Positions 22,063-34,648 are shown, counted from the stretch's first letter. The stretch is 64,000 bases of DNA from Botryotinia globosa (GCA_014898425.1 RCSZ01000006.1:1798001-1862000), one strand, 5' to 3'. Numbers and translations are program-made. Notes: generated by a model from the letters alone, not told the origin.

Positions 22063-25000
22063 CTAAACTCTAATCACGACCCCCCATCCTATTGCCCCGG
22101 CCTCCCTAATCGCACAAGCTAAACATCCTCTCCCCTTCCTACTGACTAATGCATTCCATCCCCTTTCTGCACATAAAGCTCTTACCAACATTTCCGCATC
22201 ACTGCCAAATTCTTTTTTCCTCCCCCCACTTCCAATCTCCACTTCCAAATCCAAATCAACATCCACCTCATCAGGAGGCGAAGGGGGTAATATGGTACTC
22301 GCACAATTTATCACCAAAACTTTTGGGATATTACTTGTAGTAGTATGAGCACTAGCCTGTATAGTTGCCGAGTAAGCTCCTTCGACTGGTGATCTCGGTG
22401 GTGAGATGAGCAGAGAGGAAAGAGACTTCGATGCTGGGGATGTGAGTATGTGTTGGAGAGGTATGATTGTGTATGTGAAAGCTTTGTGGAGGGGGTGGCC
22501 TATGTTTCGTTAGTATTTATGTGCAAGAATGGGGAGATGTACAACACATACCCATATTCGGATTAGGAATTTGATCACTTCCATCACCATTTTGTTGGAA
22601 TAATGGACTTGTAGGAGACTTCAAGACTTCGATGCTATGAGATTTTACACATGGATGAGCGGTAACGAAATGAACATCATGAGTCAGAGCAACATTGATT
22701 TCCTTCTTATCATCTCCATCAAGACTTAATAGAAATCTCATCATTGCAGAATATGTTTTGATACTTGGCGCTGTTGTTATTTCTGTCTGCGGGGTTGGCT
22801 CTTCTTCAGTAGGCGTTGTCTCGTCTGAATCAACAGCGAAAAGATCTAGTGACTCAAAAGTTATCGATGGAGGATTCGATGTCGGGGGATCGTAAACTGC
22901 GACAAAATCCCCCGGGAGTATTGATGAAGGATCTGCTCCACCAATAACACTTCCATCCCTTTCAATAGTAGCTTTTTGAAGTATTCTAGGGGTATCTGTG
23001 GTAGCATCTATCGCTTCATTTGTCAGCTCATCGATTGATTGAATACATGGTAAAGGAAAGGCTTGCCTCCTAGTGGTGCTGTATCAACATCTATATCAAC
23101 CCAAGCCTCGCCAGAGATCCCTCTAGGTTTAACATTCGATGATATCCACCCCATACATTCAGACGAGTTTTTACCAGCAGCCAGAACTCGACCAATTATA
23201 CAAGCTGTGCTCCAAAAACTTCTTTGGCCAAATACAAACCCACCATACAGGTTGGCCTCATCTCCCAATTTCTCAACTGCAGCATCATCGTTTTCTAATA
23301 ATGTTGAGATTAAAAAATGGCTTAGACCTTCACCAGGGAGCATCAGGCCACTGATGTAAGAATTTGACAGCCATCCAGAAGAATGTATCAGAGCAGACAT
23401 TCTCTGTGTCGATCTTGATAAGCCTCGTCGCGGAATAGGTCGTTGGCTCATGAAATAGGAAGTTTTTTGTGTTGAAACCGACATCGGTGTTCCAGTAGAT
23501 GGAGTATTTTGTGTACTGTCGGAAATGTATATATCATTTGACGAGACCTTTTCGTTCAATTTATCCAGATGAGGCCATTTTAATTTTTGAGCGAAGTGTA
23601 ATAGTCCGGCTAATTGTCGAGTCTCATTCCTCCCGCGAAATGTATATGTTTGGACACTTTCGGACGGTGCACTTTTCTCGACAGAGGCTGATACTCCAGT
23701 CAACGATGCCAACCACCCAGAAGCTTTCCTCTCTGGAATGATTTCGGAAACACTTTGTTCAATGCGGATGTTTTCGAGCCAGGATCGAGCTAAGATAAGT
23801 GACCACTTAACACTGGGCGTCATACTTTTTTCGAGCTTTTTGACATCAGCAGGTTTAGCGGGCTCTAGACCATTATCGATATTCTGAGACACTGTATCAA
23901 GTCGCACTAACAACTCACAGGAAAGTAATATTTGCAACAACAGCCAATACTTCTGGTCTTCAGATTCATTCGTGAATTCACTATTGCTAGAGATGCCGTC
24001 TCCTAGATCACTTTCGAGTTGCTGGCCCCACAGTATCTGTCCAAGACGAATTCTCCATTCGACAAAGCTAAAATCAACCCAAATGTTAGGTTCAGCTAAG
24101 ACCTTCACAAGCACCTCGATTTGTACCTGCAGACTATAAGGATCATCTGTATCTGTAACTCTAGAAGGCGGAAACAGAATCTGTGTAAATAGCTCGGAAT
24201 ATAACTCGACAGTAGAGCGGCTATGCATTTGATCCTCGTGGTAAGAAACACCGATGTCCATGAGATGTTCGTAAACAGCGGACTCATCGAGAGGTCTTAT
24301 TCCATCCTTGCCATTTGCGAATCCCCTTCGCCTATAGAAAAGTGAATAGAGCCCAGAATCAGGCTGTATTTCCTCAGGTTCGTTCAACGCATCGGCTACA
24401 CCTAACTCCAAAGCCGCTTGGTACCCCACAGTTCCCCTTTCAATGCCCTGCATGCTGAGCATGTTTGGTCGTTCGCGACATCGTGGCATGAAATAGGCAC
24501 GGCGTTTCCCAGTAACCTTCGCACCTTCCAGACTTATCGGAGCTTCTCTCGTAATATGGGGCCACGCTGTGATACAACCCCATGCTTCGTCTTGTATTTG
24601 CACATGATCGGACAGATCTCGTATCTGCAAACTTAAATCCCAAGGGAAAGCTATCTTGGGATACGGTGCGCCTGTATGATGACCTTCGGAACGTGCATAA
24701 AACTGAGGAGCTCCAGAAAATAGTTCGCGAAGCTCTTGATCCGTAAGAGGTGAGATGATTCTATCTAGTTTCTTGTAAGGCCTAGAAGATATCGCTTCCG
24801 AAGACGCAGACTCCTTGATTGAAGGTGGTGGTGGCGGAAGAGGTTTATTATGATTCGACATGGGACTTGAAGGGTTGGTTGTGGGAGTTTGTATTGGGAT
24901 TGTCTGGTAACGACGAGTAATATCAGCGTCATTCCAAAAGTATTACAGAACAATCACCGGTGATTTAATAGAAAAGTAAGTTACCACGGACTGCTCCTTC

Positions 25001-25167
25001 CCGGGTTTGTCTTTGGAAGAGAAACTAGAGATTTTGAAAAGGTTTCGAAAGAAGTTGCGCTTCGATTTTCTTTGTAACTTCTCTGGAGTCACGCTCAAAC
25101 TCAAGCTCATGCGATTCTCATTCTGACTTTCACTTCTACGCTTCAGAAGAGAAGATATTGAAGGCAT
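22063..25167 (-). CDS. Conserved fungal protein of unknown function
   Basis: The ATG at 25165-25167 (MPSISSLLKRRSESQNENRM) opens exon 1 (24985-25167). An 81 bp intron (24904-24984) leads in phase to exon 2, which begins TIPIQTPTTNPSSP and MSNHNKPLPPPPP. Exon 2 carries the conserved-looking block FSGAPQFYARSEGHHTGAPY and RCRERPNMLSMQG. The last intron (22500-22551, GTATGT...ACTAAC...ATAG) joins in phase to HPLHKAFTYTIIPL and the stop at 22063. Near 23040-23080 the exon 2 frame must pass by one base into the next block (TPRILQKATIERDGSVIGGA, later MMRFLLSLDGDDKKEINVAL). No intron there fits both phases. The N-terminus is basic and Ser-rich, the middle helical and Trp-rich; no membrane helix or catalytic motif. 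About 990 residues. I do not recognise a family. Confidence 0.7.
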
Positions 25168-27413
25168 CTTGGAAGTGAAAAGAAAAGCTATTGCGTAGTA
25201 AACTATTAATGGTCATCAGATCGATCAGCATGCAGGAAACGCGATTGGGTATAGCAGAAAATAAATGTAAGGAGCAACAGAAATGGATATAAATGAGGAG
25301 CCAGTTATGTTGACAAGCTGGTATGCGGGGAGCTGCATCAGAAGAACGTTGAAGTAAGAATAAGGTATCATATAAGATGACCAAACAAGTGCAATGAAAG
25401 GTACTTGTACGAGCAAAGAATGGCATATACAAGAAAAGAAGTATTAATATTGGGAAAGATATCCGAATCCCACAATCCTGCAATGAGAGTTGCAGATTTG
25501 TTGTGGTGGTGGTGGTGGTGCAGCATATAAGTATGTGAGTACCTAGCAGGCAAAGTAATGCAAGGTAAGCAGCTATCAATGAATGAATGAATGAATGGAT
25601 GGATGAATCAATCAATCAATCACTCAATCGTCAAATCATCAATCACATCCCTCTCTTTTTTGGTTCCAAGGCAGTGGATGATAAAATGCGTGGTTAAGCA
25701 ACTGCAAGCAAGGATTCACGACTCTGTATACGGAGTATGCAGTCGGTGACAGTTGCATAATAATAAATACGACATATGCCAAGTGCGATACGGTCCTCCG
25801 TGACTGTAGATTGCACTGATATGTATGTATTAATCTCTCTCGTCGGTGAAGTGACTCAAGTGAGTGACTGACTTGAGTGACATGTAGGAAAAGAAAAGAA
25901 AAGAAAAGAAAGGGTCGTGGGAAAGAAGGAAGGTGGGGTTGAGGTATGGGAATGCTTACCTTACTTACCTCGAACATCCATCTATCTATCCATCCATCCA
26001 TCCATCCATATCCATACCTTGAACTTTATTGCTAGGTCGACTAGGTCGACTAGGTAAGGAACAGGTATGTAGGGACTTGTTACAATGCTAATTTGATAGT
26101 TACCATGGATCTTTGCATCTTTATTTATCTTCCCTGCTTTTCCTTTTCCTTTTCCGCTTTTCCAATGAACGACAGAGACAACACCAACAACGATCTATCT
26201 ATCTATCTATCATCCTCTCTTATTGGTCTCGGCCATTATTCCAGAAATGTTTGAGATATCTTGGACCTGGGGCAATAGTCGTACGAACTTCATTTCCGAT
26301 AAGCTTATTCGATCATTTCTCGCCTTTGTTGTTTGTTGTTGTTTATGCTCCAGGTTATCGGAGAATACACTTTGATGCTTCGTTTGATTGGAAGGGAGGC
26401 GTTACGAACATTGGATGTAATTGTTACTCCGTATCTTTCGCGTGGCATATGGAAGTACCGTAGCCTCAATCAAGATATTTTTGATAGCCATGACATTGAC
26501 ATGACCATCATCAACTTCTCAATCTCTCGTTTTCGTTTCACTTCTTCCCATCTGCGGACTTCCTTCTCTTCTCTTCTCTGTTTTTGTTGAGTAATGTTCA
26601 GCTGACTTTGATTTCTAGCAGTCTTCTGCAGAAGCCCACTAGCTGCACCATCAACCAACCTCCTTTTAATTGACGGAGCAGTCCTTCTAGATTCCCGTTG
26701 GCCAGTACCCATAGTTCGGGATAAAGCTGACGTTATTCCGCAGAATTCATATTCAACCCGTCAGACTAAAGTCGGATCTGATGGCAATGTCTGATGATTC
26801 AATATAAATTCAATGTAGAAGCCCTGGAGGTTTCAGGAGTTGTGAGTGTGTAGTTCGTGGGTGGCTCAGTAAATCAGGGTGCATTGTTTTGGAGCTATGA
26901 TCAATTTCCGCCTTTTGCATGTATTCTGGCAAATCCTCGGTGCCGTTTTGATATTGGTAAAACAACAACATGTACTACGATACTTTCTAGAGCTTAGGGA
27001 ATACTTGTACGCAGAGTCAAAACATCGGATTTATGTGAGCTTATGAGGTGGTACTTTGTTTATCTCAGTTATTCCATCCATTGCAAAGGATTCAGAGGGG
27101 CTGTGTTCCCAAGACTCGTAGAGTTGTGGAAATCCCGCGCTACGTACAAATGGCCGATCTAAATGTTCCAAGACACGTACGTCTACAAATGGAACCGCTC
27201 TTCCAGCGGGGGAGTGGAGAGTATAGTTATAAGTCCCATTAGATTGAAACGTTCCCATGGAGCTGTCTTGAAGACTGACCGACATGCAACTTGGCGGTGT
27301 TATGTTGTTTCTCACTTATAGTGTTGTCCTGATTACCATCTCTGATTGAGCGCTTTTGACATTGCTTTTTTAAATTCAATTGGTATCTGTCAAGTATATG
27401 GATACTGAATATA
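25168..27413. other. Upstream region rich in microsatellites, 2.2 kb
   Basis: 5' flank of the conserved gene. It holds a (TGG)n run near 25503-25520, (GAAT/CAAT)n at 25578-25620, AAAAG repeats at 25887-25912, CCAT/CTAT repeats at 25977-26010, a 10 bp CGACTAGGTC repeat at 26032-26056 and (ATCT)n at 26193-26211. TACGGAGTA nonamers lie at 25729-25737 and, inverted, 26425-26433. Small frames at minus 26470-26712 (starting MGTGQRESRRTAPSIKRR) and minus 27031-27315 have no recognisable domain. Confidence 0.5.
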
Positions 27414-27826
27414 CAGTAAAACCTCTCTATAAGGATACCGATTTTTGTGATCTTTTTTAAGGATATATAGAAATATCCTTATATAGAGATATCCGATTAA
27501 TCTCAATATAATAATAATTTGCTTCCGACTAGTTCTAATTAGATTATATTTTGTAACAATTTTATAATAATTTCAGAAATTCTTTTATTTTTATAATATA
27601 TAATTAAATTCTTTATATAATATTATATCATAGCTTAAATCCTAATGATTTTATTGATCTAATAAGGATACATGTAATCCTAGAATCAGAAAATATAAGG
27701 ATATCCTAATAAAAAGATTTTAAAGATATAGGTCATTTTTAGACCTAAAAATTTTTGGGATTTAAAAAAAATAAGGATAATAGAGGTTATCCTTATAGGG
27801 GGGATCCTTATAGAGAGGTTTTACTG
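27414..27826. mobile_element. Pogo/Fot1-type MITE, 413 bp, near-perfect TIRs and TA duplication
   Basis: The element begins CAGTAAAACCTCTCTATAAG at 27414 and ends with its exact inverse complement at 27826. The inverted repeat match runs 23 bases before the first mismatch. TA flanks both sides (27412-27413 and 27827-27828), the target duplication of Tc1/mariner-pogo elements. The interior is AT-rich with repeated AAGGATA motifs in both orientations and no coding frame, so it is non-autonomous. The ends are nearly identical, suggesting a recent insertion. Confidence 0.92.
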
Positions 27827-27828
27827 TA

Positions 27829-28778
27829 ACTATCTTTGGTTCTAGTTAAATATCGACGTTCAGCAAGTGCTAGCCTTGATGAATACCCACGATCTGATCA
27901 TTTCATCCCATAGTTACGACCCATACTTCATGATTGGTCTCATCGAAAGAGATATATATGCCTATAAGAATATCAAGTAACAATGACCAATATATCAAAT
28001 GTCAATGATAAGAGATAACAATGAAATCGCCGCCGTTACAGATTCTCAATGACACCATTTCCATAGGTGAAACAACACTACCAAAACAATTAGGAGTGAA
28101 CTGAGCTGCTTGAACAGCACCTTTATCATTCTTAATCACCGAATGAATATTGGCTACTATTTTATATAAATCCTAAAAGTCTTCCTAAATTTACATTTCG
28201 AAGTTAAATTTTCAATAGTGGCGTCCTATTCTTCCTTCCAAAGTAATTGCAGAAACACCTAACTCTGTTTCTGTTATTTCCCATATCTGTGATGGGGGAT
28301 TAAATTTCATGTATCTCTAACAGTAATCACGCTCTTTGACTTCAGACGAGCACTCGAGAATAATGTCTTGAAGATATAGATATTTTTCTAGTAGCCACTA
28401 TTATCCTGTTTCTACTCGACGAATACTAGAGAATAGAATCCTGGAGATATACATTGGATCAAGACTAACAATATCTTCGCATGTCAATTTCTCAGTATTC
28501 GGGTTTCGACCAGACATTTCTTGACGCTGATTTGGCCTATCAGACCACACCTGGGCACTCTTGTAGTATCTAGGCTGAAGTTTAACATTAATAGAAGTTC
28601 TATTTACTGCACAGATGAAAGTTGCGAGTGCTTGGAAACAGATTGTGTAATATCCAATTGAAATATTTCGAGATCCAATTCTAAATGTTGTCCAATTCAT
28701 AATAACTAAAACCATGTATCTGTTATTCATGGCCCAGGTATCAACCATCCTCATCCACGTATCTCCTCTCCTCTACTC
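27829..28778. other. Intergenic, 0.95 kb
   Basis: 3' flank of the urea transporter. A minus-strand frame at 28401-28754 is open but lies after the transporter stop and has no recognisable domain. Confidence 0.45.
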
Positions 28779-31048
28779 CTATCTTTTCCATTCACCCTTC
28801 ATCCCCTTTGCCACCCTCACAATCTCAATCCTCCCATCCCAAACTGGATATACAACCACCGCCAAAATCGCAAAGAAATGCCACACAATCGCCATCACAA
28901 TCCATCCGCTAAAGAAACTCTTCGTAAAGATCCAATCGCGGTAGAGTGGTATCGGCCACAGCACAATCGTAACCAATACATTAACCACAAAGAATATACT
29001 AGCAATTTTTAGCCACTTGTTAATGTGTTTTATTATTTCGTCTCCGAATGGGTGGACCACATGATCAAGGGGAAGCTGGGAGTTTGGTATTACAGAAGGA
29101 GGAGAAGTAGGACCGGCTTCATCTCCGCTGGTGGTGTAGGATTCTTTCTTCGATTCATCTCCCGCATGAGCGACTTGGTTAACAGCTTCATTACTGGGGA
29201 TTGTAGATGTCAACGAGCTGTTTGCTTGGCTTTTGTCTTCAATGAGTCCAATTCTCAAGAACTCGCGCCAATCAAATTTGCTTGGCCAAATCAACGAAAT
29301 CACAATCGAGTATATACCCGGTGAGAAAAATGAAACGATAGCTCCATACAGCCCTGGGATCTGTACCTGCGTCGTTTGGATATTCAAGGCACCAGACCAA
29401 TACCAGGAGAGGCTGAGCCAAGTAGCTACACCCGACATCAAACCCAAAATCGGTGCTAGTATAGCTGCTAGCTTTGTTTGTCGCGACCAGAGAAGTGTGA
29501 AGATCATGGGAAAGATACCCGGACAAGCGATGATGGGACGGAAATACGTTGACCAGTTATTTGTCGCTCCTGCATATTCGAGCATGATTGCGAAACCAGC
29601 CATGAAACATCCATGGAATACGACGCCCCAGTGACTGACTTTGAGGGTTTTGCGATCTGAGGCCGCGGTATTGATATAGGTGCGGAAGAAATCGAGAGAG
29701 ACGATACTGCTAACTGCGATCATGGATGAAGAAACTGTACTGGTGATGGCCATGAATACAAGAACTAGTAGACCTGTGGTTGCGCCTTTACCTAACAAGG
29801 AGCGAAGGACGTATGGCATTACCATTCCGGAATTTACTTGGGTGATGGTTAGAGTGTTAGGATAGTCGAACCAGATGGGAGTTTTTTCAATTGCGCGGGC
29901 GCTAAGACCAATAATGGTTCCTGTACACCACGGGATTGCGATAATGACGATTGAGACAAGATCGTATGCTGGAACTGTCGAGTGGACTTCGGATGCGAAG
30001 GACTTTTGCCAGAATGCGGTGTCCATGAGGACAAGGGCAAGATTGCCGAATTTTAGGACGAGACCAAACAAGACAGCTTTGGAGATGATTAGAAGGGGAC
30101 TTTAAATGAAAGGGGCATCGCAAGTCTACAGATTTAACTTACCGCTCTTGGACTTCATCGTTAGAAGTGATCCTCCATAGTTGCCGGGGATATAATCATC
30201 TGTAGCTTTGACTTTCTCATAGAGTCCTGATATACCCCCAATATGCTCATTGCTCAGAACCGCAAGCGAGAAGTAGATCAAGAGTATCAGAGCAACGGTA
30301 GTATGTAAAAAGTCTGTCAAGAACGTCGCTTTCAACCCTCCCACAGCCGTATAGATGACGACTACAAAGCAAAAGGATCAGCATTGATCGTTCACATTCC
30401 CATTCTCCTGATAGACTTAATCAACATTACTCACCACCAGCCGGAATCAACACACATGCCGCCACAACATGCATACCCGTCATACCCGTAACCAACTGCG
30501 CCCCCGCTAGAATCATACTCCCACAGCCAAGAATATTATTGATAAGATTCAGCACAATAAAAATCCAATGCGCATAGTTTCCATATCTCATGCGAATAAA
30601 TTCAAGCGAGGTATGCGCATACGGAACCCTCAATTTCGCTACAATACCCAGCACAGCCATGAGTGCGATTTGGAAGGAGAGGCCGCTGGCCCACCAGATG
30701 GGGAGGGCAATGCCCCATTTGTACGTGTAGGCTGCTGAGAAAACACTCTCGTTGATCCACATCCTAGATGTATTGGGTTTGGTTAACATTGGATTCTCTT
30801 GGGAGGATCGGATCGGAATGGGAGTGAAGTATGGATGTATGGAGTTACCAGCTTGAGAAGACGGCGGATGCAGTGAGTCCGGTACCGACAGAACGATTTG
30901 CTACCATGAACATCTCGGATTGATCGCTGTCTTCGGAGAGATATCTTTTTTGGATGCGAACGGCTGCGAGGATGATGAAACAGAAGAGGATTGATAATCC
31001 CACAATGATGCCATAGCCGTCGGCTTGGGTAAGAAGTTGTACGGCCAT
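28779..31048 (-). CDS. dur3: Urea active transporter, DUR3 type
   Basis: Four exons in perfect phase: 30849-31048, 30435-30763, 30143-30361 and 28779-30076 (introns 85, 73 and 66 bp), for 681 residues. This is close to the roughly 690-730 of fungal DUR3. It starts MAVQLLTQADGYGIIVGLS at the ATG at 31046-31048. A chain of hydrophobic helices runs through it. Family segments include WWASGLSFQIALMAVLGI, the YTAVGGLKATFLTDFLHTTV block typical of sodium:solute symporters, and FGLVLKFGNLALVLMDTAFW. A hydrophilic loop rich in Ser/Lys precedes the last two helices, as in DUR3. It imports urea (and possibly polyamines) across the plasma membrane with cations. GATAA elements upstream suggest nitrogen control by AreA. 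Confidence 0.93.
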
Positions 31049-32211
31049 GTTGAGAGTTGAAATTACTTAGCAGTAACCTGTAAATTCTGGGAAAGACTTG
31101 GATATATAGTATATATATAAGTACCATTGTCGAATATGTGCGGGCCAGATCTAGTCTCCACAAGCATGGGTGATGTGAAAATTGACGCACATGTTATCAT
31201 CAATCGCAAAGGGCACCATCACTTACCATGCAAATTTAGATAAATGAGTACCGTGATAGTTGGCTCACTCTTGAGTGATTATTGGTTGATGACATTTTTT
31301 ATTCTTCGTGATACACAAACTGGGTGGGATCGACCAATTGCGTTCATGCAGCTAGTGAGCACGCAAGATATACCAAAGCACCATCATCACCCCGGGATAA
31401 GATATTGTGCATTAATCCGCACGACTTCATCTCAAATATCGGAACATTCTTAATGGTTGGGTTTATTCCGGTAAAGATAAGCTTCTCGAAGACGACTTCG
31501 CAAAATCGATGCTGGATGATTGATCTCCGAATAGAAAGGAAGTACTTTCCTTTCAGAAACAACTACTTGTGACATTTAGCTGAGGTCTCCAGCGCTCAAC
31601 TTCGATGGAAAAAAACCAAAGTTGACAGATGAGAATCCGAGAACGGTAAAATAGAAACTCTTAAAACATAAAAAAGAACCTTCTTCGTACAACCGTGAAG
31701 CGGTCTGATTTCAAGGATGAGTAATTTATTTTCAAGCCCAGATCAAGCATTATATTGAAGATTCTTGAGACTTCTAACAATAGTCGCCAGCCTCCAAAGT
31801 CAAATCAAACAACGAGCTTTGTATGATACCATGTAGACTGCTTGATGCTTGAGTCGAAAACCATACTTCATATCCGGGATCTCATATGAGAACTTCCGGC
31901 CCCAAGGAGATTCATATATCCATACGAAATATCACAAGACCGCTCCTGACTGCAAGGGGTACATCTTGAGTCGGTCACTCTATGTTTCTCCAGTCATCCA
32001 GTACTTCGATAACAGTTCGGATATCATCCTCAAATCTATATCGACGTCCAGGGGTATGCACTGAATAGACCACACATTGGAAACGAACAAATTTGCATGG
32101 TTTATGTCATTAAGAGATCCTCTCATATAAACTGTAACTCCGTAGAATGCTCCTTGGGTATTGAACGCCGTTCCATCGATGTGTAAACTAAAAATTTCTT
32201 GTGCTTCTTCC
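31049..32211. other. dur3 upstream region, 1.2 kb
   Basis: Contains the dur3 promoter and the 3' flank of the roadblock gene. No convincing coding frame; short frames around 31244-31572 and 31980-32267 lack family features. Confidence 0.5.
31194..31481. promoter_or_regulatory. Cluster of GATA-factor sites upstream of dur3
   Basis: GATAAG occurs at 31396-31401, directly followed by a second GATA, and again at 31476-31481. TTATCA (TGATAA on the other strand) is at 31194-31199. These match HGATAR, the AreA/NIT2 site, about 150-430 bp upstream of the dur3 start codon. Binding is inferred. Confidence 0.55.
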
Positions 32212-32730
32212 TTACGCTGGGGGTGTTTCATGCACAACAACGAGTATATATTTTGGATCTGGAACAATCACAAGCTCATGTTTCTTCGTTCGTAGACGCA
32301 GGAGTTTAACCTCATCCTAATTTTGTGTCAGGTTGGCATTCCCACATCACAGTTCGATTTCAACAAACCTCAACATCTAGTCCCTGCACAAGTCCCCCGG
32401 CTGATTTCACAAAACCCCATACCAAAGAGGCTAATTCTTCGATGCCTTGGCTCTCCGTGTTGGCTGCTGTACTTGAATCTTCAGTCGCAACACTGGTATT
32501 GTTTGATCTGGAGGTTGAGCGGAAGGCTGAAAACGATCCCGAGTTCTGAATGATGGTACCACTAGAGGTTTCAAGCACCAGTGTCGCCTCTACCCCGGGT
32601 TTCTTAGAGAGTCGTGCTAGAGTCTCTGCCAAAGCTTCTGCGCCGCTGCCCTTTAATCACTGTTAGTAAATGTTTGGGGAAAATATAGTTCAATATAACG
32701 TACAGTAAGCTGGTCTGTCATTTGAGGCAT
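32212..32730 (-). CDS. Dynein light chain, roadblock/LC7 type
   Basis: Three exons in phase: 32704-32730 (only nine codons), 32369-32650 and 32212-32316, with 53 and 52 bp introns, for 137 residues. It starts MPQMTDQLT and continues ETLARLSKKPGVEATLVLE, the roadblock signature. A Ser/Thr-rich low-complexity insert follows, then ELASLVWGFVKSAGGLVQGL. The end is LLRLRTKKHELVIVPDPKYI followed by LVVVHE. The Robl/LC7 fold dimerises and binds dynein intermediate chain; in hyphae it supports nuclear and vesicle transport. The insert is usual for filamentous fungi. It shares a short divergent promoter with ipi1. Confidence 0.88.
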
Positions 32731-32924
32731 ATTCGTTAATGTAGTACAATCAGTGAGTTGTGAAAACAAATTGGTGCTGTAAACAATTAATGATATCCAT
32801 GTGCAGGGGTAACATCGGAGTGCGGCGTAACCAGTTATTCCGGGACCTTAGTCGGGAACTTTTTTATTTTGCAGTTTCCAGATTCTTTCGAAGGCATCAT
32901 TTCCCATAATAGTAATTATTCGCA
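32731..32924. promoter_or_regulatory. 194 bp divergent promoter (roadblock / ipi1)
   Basis: The start codons of the minus-strand roadblock gene and plus-strand ipi1 are only 194 bp apart, so both promoters and 5' leaders overlap here. No single motif stands out. Confidence 0.6.
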
Positions 32925-34023
32925 ATGGGTTCAAGTGCGAGAAAAAAGAGGGAAAAGAAGAAGGACTTTCAAGTAAGAACATTACCCCTGACTTCTCTTT
33001 ACAAAACTGACTTAATGTTTCCAGAAAGTAAAACTTCGAGTTGGCAAGACTAAAGCAAAAGCCGACAACTTTACAGACACCAGTTTCAAGTCCAAATCAA
33101 TTGTTGTAAATCAACAATCTCTTACAACTGCTGCACCTTCGAATGTTGTACAGTTCACCCATTATCTTTCATTGGCATCGACCTCGAAATCAGACACTCA
33201 ACGAAAGGATGCGCTCTCATATCTTACAACTCAACTCTCTTCTCAACCCGTAAACGAATCAATACCCCTCCCAACTGCTGTTATTCTCCCAAAACTCCTA
33301 CCTTTAATCCTTGATGGAAACGCATCTGTGCGAACACAGCTTCTCAAATTCCTTCGACTTTTACCACCTGCAGATATCGGTGATCGAGCAGAATCCGCCT
33401 TACTGTACACAAGAGCTGGTATGACACATTTGGCCACCGAAATTCGAGTAGATGCTTTAGCCGTATTAGAATGGCTTCTTCAAGTTGCAGGAGAAGATGT
33501 AGTTTCGTGTCCGGGTGGATGGGTGAAAACATTGAAAAGTTTCATGTCAATGATAGGCTGGACTACAAGTAGCGCGACGTCAAAATGGTCATCTGCAAGT
33601 AGAGTTAGTTTTGGAATAAGTAGGGCTAGTTTTGAGAAGTCAGGAAAAACTCTCCCAAGACAATTGATGGTGCTTTCCCAATTTCTCAAGGCTGGCCTTG
33701 TGGAACCGGAAACGATTGCGCAGCCTACTACGAATGGGAATAACTTCCCGCTTTTCGATGTCGAGCGACATATGATACCTTCTAGAGCAAACGCATATGC
33801 GCATCTCAATCTATTTGGGTCATCGAGAGATGAAGAAGGGGAAATGTATATTGACAGGGAAGATCGCCAAAGAGTTTTCCACAAAAGATTTGAGGCAGAT
33901 CTACTCATAGGAGTAGAGCATGCTAAGAGGGAAGCAGGTGAAGCTGGCAGAGCTGCAGCAGTTCTCACCAAAGTTCTACGTGATGGTATGAATGATTATA
34001 GTGGCGTTGATGATACCCAATAA
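32925..34023 (+). CDS. ipi1: Pre-rRNA-processing protein Ipi1
   Basis: Exon 1 (32925-32972, 16 codons, MGSSARKKREKKKDFQ) joins exon 2 (33025-34023) over a 52 bp intron, for 348 residues. The basic N-terminus followed by KVKLRVGKTKAKADNFTDTS is the hallmark of Ipi1/TEX10. The rest is helical, HEAT-like, with LPKLLPLILDGNASVRTQLL and RVDALAVLEWLLQVAGEDVV. In yeast Ipi1 works with Rix1 and Ipi3 in the Rix1 complex, which acts in ITS2 processing and 60S maturation in the nucleus. The length matches the family and the frame is clean. Confidence 0.93.
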
Positions 34024-34101
34024 AAGGACTTCAAGGTGGAGTTCAAGGTGTTTTACTAGGATATTGCATACAATGCTGTTCAATACATTTCATCCAATCT
34101 C

Positions 34102-34648
34102 TCATTTCTTCCATTCCCATTCTAGTTCTGGCTTATCACTTATTTCTACTGTATATGTACCTAGGTGATTCGCCAAACTCAAAACAGGTGGCATATGAGT
34201 CTCAGAAGTACCATCAAATTGTCCTTCAATAGAAACAACATCATTCTTCTACCGTTTAATTGTATGCAAAGAAGCGCTAGGGGCGAAAGAAGTGCTTATA
34301 TAGATTTCAGCAATTGCAGAATTTCTTGCAAATCTCAGAATAACCTCAAAGAATGTACCTGAACATGAAGATATTTCGATGCTTTGAATCCCTTGGTGTA
34401 TCGATTTAGTTTGTGGTCTCTCCAAATATATCTGAAACATAAACTCCGTGCGAATTGCTGAATCATCTGGAATATTTAATAATGCTGATAGGTTCCTGGA
34501 AAGGTTCTTAGATGTTTGAATACGTGAAAGATCTAGACAGACAGCTTCAACACTAACACAAAGAAAGTTAGACAAAATGCACCCCACCTTCCGGAAACGC
34601 TCTGAGACCAACAAGACCCACCACCAGCCCACCCAATGCTCTCGTCAT
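34102..34648 (-). CDS. Small protein of unknown function, exon joins uncertain
   Basis: The ATG at 34646-34648 opens MTRALGGLVVGLVGLRAFPE. An intron with donor GTGGGG could join to AVCLDLSRIQTSKNLSRNLS and EFMFQIYLERPQTKSIHQGI. A final exon reads KNDVVSIEGQFDGTSETHMP then NHLGTYTVEISDKPELEWEW to the stop at 34102. The first two joins keep phase; the last does not with the sites I see. The hydrophobic start could be a weak signal or membrane segment. I do not recognise the family. Its 3' end faces ipi1 with 78 bp between the stop codons. Confidence 0.45.
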
